Shown: piece by piece, positions 20,040 to 29,745 of the stretch
Numbering within the stretch: the stretch's first letter is position 1
Layout: each line of letters opens with the position of its first letter
Assembly: GCA_903772945.1 (NCBI GenBank)
Contig: CAICTM010000476.1
Location: 1-64,000, forward strand
Reading direction: 5' to 3'
Source: Seminavis robusta
Lineage: Eukaryota; Bacillariophyta; Bacillariophyceae; Naviculales; Naviculaceae
Length of the DNA stretch: 64,000 bases
Translations under genes and position numbers: made by a program
Notes under the pieces: generated by a model
Database searches by the model: none
The model's input: the letters and a program-made list of their open reading frames with translations, nothing else
Told to the model about the DNA's origin: nothing

Positions 20040-21560
20040 CATATTTATATAGCTACATTGCACGACAACATTACGCGACTCTATTACAAAATTTATAGAT
20101 AATTCTAACACGTAAGAACATAGCTCTAACACATCAGATCACAGCTCTGACCCACAAAATATAGTTCTAATCGCGAAAATGTAGCTCTATTGCGCGAAAA
20201 ATGTGACTCTAACGCAATGATGTATACTTCTATCACTCAAAAATATAGCTTGGCAGCTAAATTGCATGGCATAATACAGACAAATTCCACTATGATACGA
20301 CATAAATGATTTCAATGACAACAAAAAGCTAACATACATTGGAATAGTTCTGTGACGCGTCTCACCAGCACAGAAATCTTACACAGTTCTAATATGCTAC
20401 AACAACAAATCTAAAACACGTGATAATGTAGTCCTAACACACAAACGCCAAAATGTAGTAGACTCTTTAACGTACCAGATTGATTCAGAAACTCTGACAG
20501 CATGCAAAAATGTAGTTCTATTACACTCCTTGACACCAAAGCCAAATTGCACGATAATATAGTACTTCAAAGCTAAAACGCGCGAAAGTCTAGCTCTCTC
20601 ACTCGTGTAATGCAGTAACACCATAACAAAGATAATGTATTTCACATGATAATAAAGCTACTAAAACACACGAGAATAGTTCTAAAGAGACTCACTAGAA
20701 TACAACAACAAAGCTAAAATACTCATCAGAATGTACTAGTCAAAACTGACATGCGAAGCGGCACTCTAATACTACACAAAGGAAGCTACTCTAAAAACAA
20801 AATATAGCTCTGTCATATATAGACACAACTAAAACGCGAGAAAAAGTATTTTTTCATGCATCTAATACACACATATGAGAAAGTAGCTTGCAACGCGTGT
20901 GTGTGACATTTAGAAAGAGAACTGAAAATTGCATAAAGACAATCTAAAATGCCAAGAATATAATCTAACATGCAAGAAGAATGTAGCTGTAACACAGAAA
21001 ATGTAAGATATAGCTCTAATGCGCGAAAAACAAGCAAAAATTCAGCTCTAACACACAAAAGTCTAGCTCTAAACGAAAAATGTAATTCTATCACGCGACA
21101 TTGAAGTCAGTTTGCATTACATAATACGAGCAATCTAAAATATGCAAGAATATAGCTCTTGCTCTTGCACAAGTGTGATACGACAACCAATGTATTTCAC
21201 AAGACAATAAAGCAAAAATACGCGACGAGAATATATTTCTCTTACGCGTGTGCCAAAAAGAGATCTTACTAACATAGAAGTTTTGCTTAACAACAAAGTT
21301 GAAATATGCGAGTATGTATTTCAAAAACATAAGAGTCGAGCTGTAACATGCAAGAATCTAACTCAAACACGCGAAATCTACTCAAACCGCGAGAATTAGC
21401 TCAAACACGCGAGAACTAGCTCTCATACATAAGAATGTGGCTGCCTGTATTATGCGATAATGAGCTGCATGACATACGAATACAACTATATTACGCGAAA
21501 TTTAGATAACTTTGCAATTCCATATGATATCAAAATTATATTCGCGATAAAGTTACGCTG
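20040..21560. repeat. Degenerate ~21-bp satellite, consensus AGCTCTAACRCGCGAAAATGT
   Basis: About 1.5 kb of AT-rich DNA is built from diverged copies of a 20-22-base unit whose core is AGCTCTAA followed by an ACGCGAAA-like half. A clear run is at 20110-20240, where successive starts are spaced 20-22 bases apart, and copies continue to about 21440. The copies are too diverged to be recent. No coding sequence is supported. This is part of the longest gene-free stretch in the window. Confidence 0.8.
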
Positions 21561-21579
21561 TGTGGCTAATTAGCAAATT

Positions 21580-21955
21580 ACGCGAAATTTGCACGAAATT
21601 TTGCACGAAATTTTGCACGAATTTTTGCACGACATTTTGACACACATTTTGCACGACATTTTGCAGACATTTTACGACATTTTCACGAACTTTTTGGACG
21701 ACATTTTGCACGACATTTTGCACGACATTTTTGCATCACCTTTTTACATGACATTTTTACATGACATTTTTACACGACATTTGCACGTATATTTTGCACG
21801 ACATTTTTGCACGACATTTTTTGCACGACATTTTGCACGACATTTTTGCACGACACTTTTTCCACGACATTTTTACGCGACATCCTTACGCGACATCCTT
21901 ACGCGACATCTTTACGCGACTTTTTTACACGACGTTTTTGCATGACATTTAAAAG
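21580..21955. repeat. ~13-bp tandem repeat TTTTGCACGACAT
   Basis: A second repeat family adjoins the first: TTTTGCACGACA units of 12-15 bases in at least 20 copies, changing at the right end into TTTACGCGACATC. Both families share a C-G-C-G-A or A-C-G-A-C element. A frame open across it encodes only H-D-I-L-H-D-I-type repeats and is not a gene. Confidence 0.85.
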
Positions 21956-22000
21956 AATACTCACAATGATGTATTTCATTAATTTAATTAGACAACTTAG

Positions 22001-22039
22001 CCAGTGGGTATTGGGGTCCCCTTTGGGTATACCCACTGG
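22001..22039. repeat. Short perfect inverted repeat
   Basis: CCAGTGGGTA (22001-22010) and TACCCACTGG (22030-22039) form a hairpin around GGGGTCCCC. This small GC-rich island sits exactly between the tandem repeat and a very AT-rich stretch. Confidence 0.75.
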
Positions 22040-22380
22040 CGACATGAATGATTTTAATAGATCATTAAATTGTTTTTTGGTTTCTCAATTAAGAATATTT
22101 AAAATTGAGCAAAATTAAATTATTTATCCTTTTTATTTTAGATGTATTTTAATATTTCTGAATAATATTAGTTTGTAGAAAAACTTGTGTATATAACAGA
22201 AAAATATTTTAATTTACATAAATTAGTTGTATTGTTATAATCTATTTATTTTATATATTTATTTTGTTACTTTTACTAGTTTAATTAGTTTTATTGCCAA
22301 TAATTACTGAATCATTATTAAAAAACAGATAACTTGCAGCTGTTTTCTGAAGCCACACTTTAGATTATAGGAATTGCATT
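22040..22380. other. Extremely AT-rich stretch, candidate centromere-like or origin DNA
   Basis: By eye, G plus C is only about a fifth of bases between 22080 and 22330, far below the rest of the window. No genes are present. Low-GC stretches of about 500 bases or more are known to act as centromeres in diatoms. This block, with its flanking satellites, is a candidate by composition only. Confidence 0.5.
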
Positions 22381-22914
22381 TGAGTCTGACATTGTTTTGG
22401 ATTCGGGCACTGTTAAAATAGACAATGGTTGTAGCAGAGCTAGTAGCAGTGCTGATGATGCAGCAACGAGGATGGGTCAATCACGAGGCGACCCATGTCC
22501 CTTAACTTCATATGTTGACTTTTATTAATATTTCCCTGGCTGGTGGGGTCAAATCTCTCTGCCCCCATGTTATCATAGTTTAGGGCACCCGGTAGCAGCA
22601 CAGTAAACAAGTGGTCAGCCAAATTGATTCTATTCAAAAATTGTTTCTTTGCATACGGTACGTGTTCCCTGTTTTCTTGTGTTCCCGCGCGTCCTTGAAA
22701 GAAGACAGCGAACATTCGTGCCACAATGACGTCAGAATGTTAAGAACCACAAAGAAGCCCAACGAACTTTCTCTGCGAAGTGACGACGAGTGTCAGTCGA
22801 GCCGCATGCTCTCCCGAAGTCTCCCTTCACAACAAAACCAAAGAATTTCGCACGAAGCGGTCTCCCGTACTGCTGTCAGTCTTTCAGTCGAATGATTACT
22901 TCATCTTGGTTACC

Positions 22915-24465
22915 ATGAGCACAAACATCACCCCAGATAACAACACGAGCCTGCAGGAGACTGACTTGTGGATGAGTCGCCTAGACCCTGCTTTGATCCA
23001 TCGAGTGCTGCTCACTGATCCCGCGGACTTCCCATCCCTCGCGTCTTCCACCAAATTCACCCTTTCTTTTGCCGAGTTCCGAAAATGCCTCGTTGACGAC
23101 AAGATAGAAGCCCTGCCTGCGGACATGGTGGTAAAGAGAGCTGTGCACGATCATATTATCCAGTCACTTCGGAAAGATCCCGAAAATCTGAAACCACTGA
23201 CTGGTTTGCTGCTCGAACTCCATGGGCAGTGTAGGGCGTTGATACCCAATCGCAAGGACCTTCATTCTATCCTCGATGATGAACATGTCAAGACTGTCAC
23301 AACTCTACAAGAAATTCTGCCACTGATCAGCAAGGCTGCCAGTTCTTTAGCACAATTGGAATCGGAAAGCCGAGCTACCACCACACTGGAACTTCTCAAT
23401 AGCCACAAATCGACGGACAACAAAGACACCTTATTTTGGGTCGCAGTCGTTTTCTATCTCCTCTACAAGGCAGAACTATGTCAAGCCGAAAAACAAGACT
23501 TTTACTTGGTCCACGTGTGGGCTCCTCAAATTCACAAGGAAGGCCCGGATATCGAACGGACGCTGTACCAGCAACAGTTTGGAAAATTTGAGGACGCCGA
23601 TTCGTCTCCCGCCACTCGACAATGGATTCAATCACTGGTTCAAGCACACTTGGCCGCCAATCCACAGGCACAGGAAGTTGCTAGTACCGGTACTGCAGTA
23701 CGACGACAATCCTCCTTGACCGAATCGGTAGACGATCGCAAAGCATTGGTCCGAGCAGGATGGATCGACGACATTCTCTTTCGCGATCAAACGCCTCTGA
23801 ATCTTCCCGAAATTTTCGCCCGCGATCACAATGGATTGCAGACATTGCGAGAGATGACGCGACTGGCCGTGGCCGGATGCGCCTTGGCATTGCAGGCATG
23901 CAGTGCGGCGGGAGTAGCCAACCCCAAAGGCAAAAAAGGCCAACAATCCCTCTGGCGAGCCCTACAAAACCGAGGAATACCACCCGACCTGTACGAACGA
24001 AATGTGGTAGAACAAGTTGTGGCGCTGGCGCAGGACTGGAGTGTCGACGAAAACAGCAAGACTATTCTCCAGGACGAGGAGGCCAAGCAACAGCTAGCGG
24101 GAAGAGTCGTTGCCGTGTTGCGTGGGCAAGATCCCGTCCTGAAACTCTTGGATGGCAGAACAAAACAGGCCGTGCGAGAGGCGTTGCTATTGTTGGAGGA
24201 GGAGAAGGATACAACCAAGGGACATGTATCGGAAATGCGAACGGGCCGGCAAGAAGGTTCTATTGCAATCATTAGCGGCGATACACAACAAGCCCCGACA
24301 GTCGTCGAGAAGCTGTTTTGCCAACGAGGTCTAGCATTCAGTGCCTCGGAGCTGGCCATGGTGGCAAAGTTGGCTGGAAAGGTCGTCAACTTGGCGATTG
24401 ACTTGTATTGGGAAGTCTTGTTGGATAGGCTGGTGTTGGATGCGTGCAACGAGAGGCACATTTAG
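22915..24465 (+). CDS. Unrecognised helical protein, 516 aa
   Basis: The start M-S-T-N-I-T-P-D-N at 22915 follows a non-coding-looking open leader. The protein is rich in Leu, Ala, Gln and charged residues and looks all-helical, with no signal peptide or membrane span. Notable segments are R-G-I-P-P-D-L-Y-E-R-N-V-V-E-Q-V (about residue 390) and D-P-V-L-K-L-L-D-G-R-T-K-Q-A-V (about 445). These, and the hydrophobic C terminus, faintly recall T-complex protein 11 family members, but I would not assign it on this. The frame is a single exon without breaks. Its 5' flank is the AT-rich satellite block. Confidence 0.75.
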   Translation: MSTNITPDNNTSLQETDLWMSRLDPALIHRVLLTDPADFPSLASSTKFTLSFAEFRKCLVDDKIEALPADMVVKRAVHDHIIQSLRKDPENLKPLTGLLLELHGQCRALIPNRKDLHSILDDEHVKTVTTLQEILPLISKAASSLAQLESESRATTTLELLNSHKSTDNKDTLFWVAVVFYLLYKAELCQAEKQDFYLVHVWAPQIHKEGPDIERTLYQQQFGKFEDADSSPATRQWIQSLVQAHLAANPQAQEVASTGTAVRRQSSLTESVDDRKALVRAGWIDDILFRDQTPLNLPEIFARDHNGLQTLREMTRLAVAGCALALQACSAAGVANPKGKKGQQSLWRALQNRGIPPDLYERNVVEQVVALAQDWSVDENSKTILQDEEAKQQLAGRVVAVLRGQDPVLKLLDGRTKQAVREALLLLEEEKDTTKGHVSEMRTGRQEGSIAIISGDTQQAPTVVEKLFCQRGLAFSASELAMVAKLAGKVVNLAIDLYWEVLLDRLVLDACNERHI

Positions 24466-24652
24466 TTCTGGCCCTGCGCCATTGCTACAAGTACGAATGC
24501 CATAGGGGAAAGCAACGAGCAGCTACTGCAGGGTAGCTTCCCACAACAGAGTTAGGTAGCTTCCCAGAACAAAGTTGGGTAGCAGAACAAGTAAGTTTAC
24601 CTTAATTATACCACCTATCATTGACGTAATCACGGCGCCAGCGACGTTCCCA

Positions 24653-25738
24653 TTAATCGCCAGAAGTGGCTTCCCCATCATCGTCGGAAGGACACCATGA
24701 AGAGTCGTCACTATCAGTCTCCTTCGCTGTAGAGCGTGTATTGTGAGTGCTCCCTGCTGCAAATCCAGCTTGGGGGCGCTCGATTGCATCTTCTCCCCAT
24801 TGCGCAGTTGGGAACGAGGCAATGGTTATGCCGTTGTGCTTCCCAATGATCAGGTGGCAACCGACAGTAACACGGCCTTGGCGCTTCACAAAAAAGGCTT
24901 GACTGCAGCGCCAAACGCAAAATCTGCAATGATCATTTGAATCAGATCAAGGGCGGAAGAAGTGACACAGGTCAACGTCATGTTTGCGATGTTCCCGTTC
25001 ACGGCTCGAAAGAAGAAGGGCTTTTGTTTGGCCCATAGGAACGGTCTTTTGCAAGATGGGTCGAGCTGGTAGAGTTCGTCCTGGACAAACGCCTTCCACT
25101 CCCTAAAACAGCTTGTTACGTATTCCTCCACCTCCTCTTCTTCTTTTTCTTCGTCCGCCTCTTTCCCTTTTTCCCGACTCGACATCACCCAGTTGTCCCA
25201 AGCCTGGTCAGAGTTGCTACGTGGCCAGTTGTTGCGCGCATCGTGACCAAGGCTGTATCCACTGAAGTCTTGAACCGAGACTTCGATAAGGTTTGTGATG
25301 CTTCTTTCGATTTGCTTCAGGAGCTCTTCACGGGACATATGTTTTACCAAGTCAAAGTCCCACCCATACCAAGGGTGGCGCTCGAGATTTGCCCAATCGC
25401 TTGAGCTCGGATCAATGCAAGCCAAATCCCGCAGAGTGAACTTTGCTTTTGAATGGTTATATCGAACAGGACTTTGTGAATGAGCTAAATTCGTATTGTG
25501 CCTCTAGCGGAAGACAAAAACTGATGTTGAGGGTCCGGGCTGTAGAGAGAATGTCCTCCATAACAACGTTCAGACAGCCACCCAAATTGTTCAAGGGTTC
25601 ACAAGTAGTAGCGCACCGAGTGGTATTTTCGTTGATGATGCCAGCAAGGAGGTGACGCTGGCTTTGGAACCTGCCGGGCGGAATCTGAAGAAGCCTGTCG
25701 ATTTTTACATTGACCAGCTCACAGCATGACCAGCTCAA
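24653..25738 (-). pseudogene. Unrecognised gene with two frame breaks
   Basis: Three minus-strand segments look like parts of one protein. The first is 25738-25457 (I-D-R-L-L-Q-I-P-P-G-R-F). The second (25490-24886) includes R-H-P-W-Y-G-W-D-F-D-L-V-K-H-M and an acidic stretch. The third is a C-terminal piece to 24653 (G-R-V-T-V-G-C-H-L-I-I-G-K). The second and third join across a six-base A run at 24890-24895, so one added or lost base restores the frame. The first and second overlap near 25460-25490 and also differ by one base. No ATG starts the first segment. It could be a 5'-truncated pseudogene or a gene with sequence errors. The function is unknown. Confidence 0.5.
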
Positions 25739-25740
25739 AG

Positions 25741-26916
25741 CTAGCTTTCTTTCTTACCGATAGAAGCTGGAGGTGTTGATTGTTGATAGTATCCCTTTTG
25801 GCTCTCTTTGGCCAATATCTCTTTACGGCGAATGAAACATTCCAATATGGTTTCTTCTTGTTCCTGAAAGTTGGGGAAATCATCACCAAACATGGAACAA
25901 TCAAATGAATGTTCTCGTGAGGCCACTTGCATCAGATAGTCCATCGCATCCACATAAGGTAGCCGTACTTTCCATCGGTTGCAGATACTAGCAAACCAAT
26001 GAATCAGCGCCGTGATCCATGCCACCACCCACACAGGAATCCAGATGGAAGTGTACTCCATTTGATGCGCTCTGCGGAATTCTTGCAAATAGTAGCCATA
26101 GGGAACTGGCTGTTCCAAAGAAAGTGGTCTGGTGTAGTAGTAAACTGGCTGAATCTGTTTGGTGGTTCCTTCTTGGTTGTTGGATGAGACTCGTTCCATC
26201 ACGGCATACATGGCTCTGGAAACGTTGACACTCGAATTGCAATCAATAGCAAGATCCATATAGCAACCTACACGAGCTTGTAGATCCATGGCACTGCATT
26301 GAATACAGGATTTTTCATCCGAGAAAATGGCACTGAGTCGGATGTTGCAAACCGAGATATTTGTTGTAGTTCTACCTTCATTCGCCTTATGTACAATACT
26401 TGTGATGCATTCTTCACAGTGTCTCTTGAATTTGTCATAAGCAGCCTTGTACTCTATTATTGGTGGATAATCCTCTGCTTCCGAGACAAAATGCTGCGTT
26501 CTCAGATGGTCCATTGCTGCCACAGAAGACACATGGAGGACCAACCTGAGTTTGGAAGCTTCTTGGTGGCATGCTTGCTGTAGCAACTTCTCAACACCTA
26601 GAAGCATTCTTTGTGGCAGATCAGTGTTGGTGTAGGGTGCGAACAAGAGAGGACGTACGCCAATAACAATACAGGAAACGTCATTAACAATGGACTGAAA
26701 TAGATTTCTGGCTTGGTCATGGGTGGCAGAGGCCAAGTTGAAGCTAATGTATTGAGAAGACGGGGGTATCCAATCAGGTGCTCTTGATTCGAGGCCAACA
26801 AGCACGAAGCTCTTGGGGTTCAACAACTGACAGTTGATAAAGGTCCGGGTCAGGCTCGAAGTGCCTCCAATCCACAGGATTTTGTCATCTACGACTCTCA
26901 TGGTGGGTTTCGTCAT
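25741..26916 (-). CDS. Extended short-chain dehydrogenase, 3-beta-HSD-like, with C-terminal membrane segment
   Basis: From the ATG at 26916 (M-T-K-P-T-M-R-V-V) this gives 391 residues. I-L-W-I-G-G-T-S-S-L-T-R is the nucleotide-binding loop of a Rossmann fold, although the last Gly of G-x-x-G-x-x-G is not clear. V-L-H-V-S-S-V-A-A-M supplies the Ser region, and Y-D-K-F-K matches Y-x3-K. Enzymes of this group oxidise or reduce sterol and related substrates with NAD(P). A hydrophobic span (I-W-I-P-V-W-V-V-A-W-I-T-A-L-I-H-W) near residue 300 suggests ER membrane anchoring. The substrate cannot be told, and the weak glycine motif leaves room for an inactive or atypical member. Confidence 0.75.
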   Translation of the reverse strand: MTKPTMRVVDDKILWIGGTSSLTRTFINCQLLNPKSFVLVGLESRAPDWIPPSSQYISFNLASATHDQARNLFQSIVNDVSCIVIGVRPLLFAPYTNTDLPQRMLLGVEKLLQQACHQEASKLRLVLHVSSVAAMDHLRTQHFVSEAEDYPPIIEYKAAYDKFKRHCEECITSIVHKANEGRTTTNISVCNIRLSAIFSDEKSCIQCSAMDLQARVGCYMDLAIDCNSSVNVSRAMYAVMERVSSNNQEGTTKQIQPVYYYTRPLSLEQPVPYGYYLQEFRRAHQMEYTSIWIPVWVVAWITALIHWFASICNRWKVRLPYVDAMDYLMQVASREHSFDCSMFGDDFPNFQEQEETILECFIRRKEILAKESQKGYYQQSTPPASIGKKES

Positions 26917-27060
26917 TCCTTTGGTATTATTTGGTAGCTCCAAGCAAGTTGTTTGTTTGGCTCAGAGAGACGATATGATTCTTGTGATCAGGGATGATCC
27001 CTGCCGGTCACCTGATTTCCACGTTACCCCCCTTTCCTCCCCCTCATCTCATCCCCCCTC

Positions 27061-27527
27061 TAGCCCCCGAGCTCTTGGGCGGTGATCTTTCCATTCGTGG
27101 CTTGTTCGAACGTGGTACTACTGCTATTATTAACATATGTGTCACTGATTTGGACTGTGCCTCTTACCGAAACAAAGATCCCGTCAAAGTTTTAACCCAA
27201 CAAGAACACGACAAAATTTCCAAATATAAAGAAGTGTGCGACTCCAATCGCGCTTCCTTCCATCCCTTCGTTGTTTCTGTGGATGGCATGCTTGCCCCCC
27301 AAGCCAAGACTCTCTTACAACGCCTTGCTTCTGCTACTGCCTCCAAAACTCAATTTTCCTACTCTCAAATCCTGCAGACCCGTATCTCAATTGCCCTTGT
27401 GAAAGCTACCCATTTATTTCTCCGTGGATCCCGCAAAGCCAAACCCTTTGCCCCCCCTAATGGTCCTCAGTTTCTTGCCCCTGACCCCACAGAACCTAGT
27501 CCCGAATTTCGACTGTTCTTTGCTTAA
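27061..27527 (+). mobile_element. C-terminal fragment of a non-LTR (LINE-type) retroelement
   Basis: The reading frame contains L-F-E-R-G-T-T-A-I-I-N-I, S-Y-R-N-K-D-P-V-K-V-L and F-H-P-F-V-V-S-V-D-G-M. From memory this series marks the region after the reverse transcriptase in LINE-like elements of algae and oomycetes. Nothing of the reverse transcriptase itself is present, as expected for 5' truncation of a LINE copy. The frame ends at a TAA at 27525. It could also be a domesticated fragment, but no start or partner domain supports that. Confidence 0.65.
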
Positions 27528-28282
27528 GCCTGGCCCCGGCTGGCTTCCGTAGATAATTCCCAACTCTAAACCCCCTTAATCATAGATCTTTGCAACCGTG
27601 TAGCGGCGGCGCAATGGTCACAGGCAATAACAATAATAATGCGATTTAATGGATCTTTGACTCAATGGACTCAACTCCAAAACCTTATTACTAGCTAGCT
27701 AGCTACTAGCTAGCTAGAGGTAGCTAGTACCGGTACTAGTATTTGCAAACCAAACTATGACAAGGGAGCGATCGAGCCGCCAATGGGCATCTGATTGGGA
27801 TGTCCTGAAATGGGCCACCGGTAGAGAAAATGGTTGTCAATGGAACATCTATCTGGACATGTGCCAAGGCTGCTCAGGGTGGCCACCTCTGCGTTCTACA
27901 ATGTAAATGGACACTTACAACTTGGGTTGCTTCAGTGGGCAAGACAAAAATGGCTGCAGATGGAATCCACACACGTCATTGGGCTCAAAGGAACGGCCGT
28001 CTTCACGTAGCAACACGGGCAGAAGAAAACGGACGCCCCACCTGGCAGGGGTTGTGATGGCAGGTCCAGTAGATGAGTGTAATACTAGCTAGAAATGCTG
28101 GCAAAAGAAACTGTCCGCCCCTTCCAATTCTTATGATAATTCTTATGCATTGTACTAAAGTAGAGGGAACCATCAGGTCAAGGACTCTGGAGGTTGCATC
28201 CCTATTACATGTCTTTGTCACGGTGTAGACTGTCTGAAGTGACAGTTCTAGATTGTTTTATTTTTGGCTGTTCTTCTCTTCT
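27528..28282. other. Intergenic with a decayed ankyrin-repeat fragment
   Basis: Around 27830-28060 on the plus strand the translated sequence keeps pieces such as W-T-C-A-K-A-A-Q-G-G-H-L-C-V-L-Q and H-W-A-Q-R-N-G-R-L, matching the A-A-x-x-G-H-L-x-V-L pattern of algal ankyrin repeats. No long frame or start supports a live gene. The rest holds (CTAG)n-type motifs near 27693-27722. Confidence 0.55.
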
Positions 28283-29217
28283 TCAAAGCTTGGATAAAGA
28301 ATCTATCAGCAACCGAGATGATTCTTGTGGCAGTTTTTTATACGCCATTCCGTTTGCTTCCTCTGCGTGGTTGCCATTTTCCATTGCTTGCAGTTCGGAT
28401 CTACAAGTAGTACGAACAATCTCATCCCATGGCATGGTGTTTCCCTCATTGTCTTCTTGCTTTGTCGTGTTGTTGTTTCCCAGGCAATCCTTTGGAATTT
28501 TGCAAATGTAAACAATGGCATGCCCAGAACCCGAGTTGGTGTTATCGTCGTTTTGTGTTTGATCTTCCGTTGCTTCATTGTCGCTCGTTTTGCTTTCTTC
28601 ATCTTTCGTGTTGTTGGTTGTTGTGTTTGGCCGCCCGTGTATCCACGCCACGGCTTTTCCTCCATTACTTGGTACCAAATAGACGTCTCCTTCCTTCCAT
28701 GATTTTAATTCTTTGCGCCCTCGTTCTTCATCTTGGGAACCCACAATACCCTTACCAATCGTCTTTAACGCGGATGACTATACCGTCCAAGGAAAGAACA
28801 ATATTTCGTAAGGAACCTTCCTTTAAATTGCTTACACTCCAATCAGAACCAGACATCGCTTACCTTTGGCAAGTACCGAATCCACACGAGTCGATGCGAC
28901 GCTCCATACTCAATCAAGGGCGCCGCGTCGACGGGCATGGTGAATTTCCACACGGATAGTTGTCCTTCTCGCGCCACCAACTCCCGCAATTGCGTGCGTT
29001 TTATGGGTCCACTTTCATGTCGTTGACGCTTGTGACGACGAATCGCGTCGATAATGGATTGGGGTGTGTAGCCCATCGCTCCATAGCATTCGTCGCAGTC
29101 GCACCCTCCTCGAGTCCCCGAACTGTTCGACGCAAACGTCATGGTCGATAGGAAGGAATTCACGGGCGAGTCCCGTCCCCTTTTATTGTGGTCGTTACTA
29201 CTATTGTCCTCGGCCAT
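28283..29217 (-). CDS. Unrecognised two-exon protein with a C-D-C-D-E-C motif, 273 aa
   Basis: Exon 1 (29217-28864) starts M-A-E-D-N-S-S-N and includes G-G-C-D-C-D-E-C-Y-G-A-M-G-Y-T-P, a compact Cys cluster that could bind metal. It ends in W-I-R-Y-L-P-K. A 113-base intron (28863-28751, GTAAGC...GTAAG) joins in phase to exon 2, which begins G-I-V-G-S-Q-D-E-E and continues with D-V-Y-L-V-P-S-N-G-G-K-A-V-A-W-I-H-G. A Thr/Asn/Glu-rich disordered stretch follows, then V-Y-I-C-K-I-P. No membrane spans are visible and no family is recognised. The splice call is by eye. Confidence 0.6.
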
Positions 29218-29527
29218 GGTCAACAACAATATAGTAGAACTCGATATATATGATAACAATACCTAACACTCCCGATAGCGCAACCACAACGGCGAGGGCA
29301 TGGAGAAACTCACGCGTTGTTACATGTATGCAATTCTTTCGGTCAGCCACGTTCGTGACTAACTCAGCATCTTCTGACGTCATTTCCCGAACACCCCCCC
29401 AGACACTTACTTTTCTTCTTTGCCGACCCTCATTTTTGTTTATCTTCGAAGTTGCCTGAGCTCCTTTCTTTGCGATGGCTTTCCGCACATCATCTTCAAA
29501 CTTCCAAGCGATGAACCAACCAAGCAA
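29201..29527 (-). CDS. Possible membrane-protein exon
   Basis: A hydrophobic start (G-W-F-I-A-W) leads to a basic stretch (V-R-K-A-I-A-K-K-G-A-Q-A-T). A good splice donor (AAAGTAAGTG) lies at about 29412, and an acceptor-like TTCTAG precedes the segment at about 29537. I suspect one exon of a small membrane protein. Beyond the donor the frame stays open and includes a second hydrophobic segment, overlapping the start of the neighbouring gene. No ATG was found, so it is tentative. Confidence 0.25.
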   Translation of the reverse strand: MLGWFIAWKFEDDVRKAIAKKGAQATSKINKNEGRQRRKVSVWGGVREMTSEDAELVTNVADRKNCIHVTTREFLHALAVVVALSGVLGIVIIYIEFYYIVVDHGRGQ

Positions 29528-29745
29528 GCCAGCTACTAGAATTATTAATAATAGCTATCATAGTTGTACGGTACCGGTACTGTAAAGCTCGAGGGAAGGG
29601 GGAAGGGCAGGACAAAGATTGCCTGAGCTCCTTTGAGTTCAGCCAACGGTACATCACGTAAATAGAAACAGGATGCTCCCAACAAGAAAATCTGAAGGTC
29701 TTGAGCAGCGAACGCTCTTCCCAGTTGCTTTGTTTTGTTGTCAAT

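Noticed and set aside
21589-21945. Long open frame with repeated H-D-I-L-H and R-H-F-like units
   Set aside because: It is a direct translation of the TTTTGCACGACAT repeat and lacks any non-repeat sequence or gene context.
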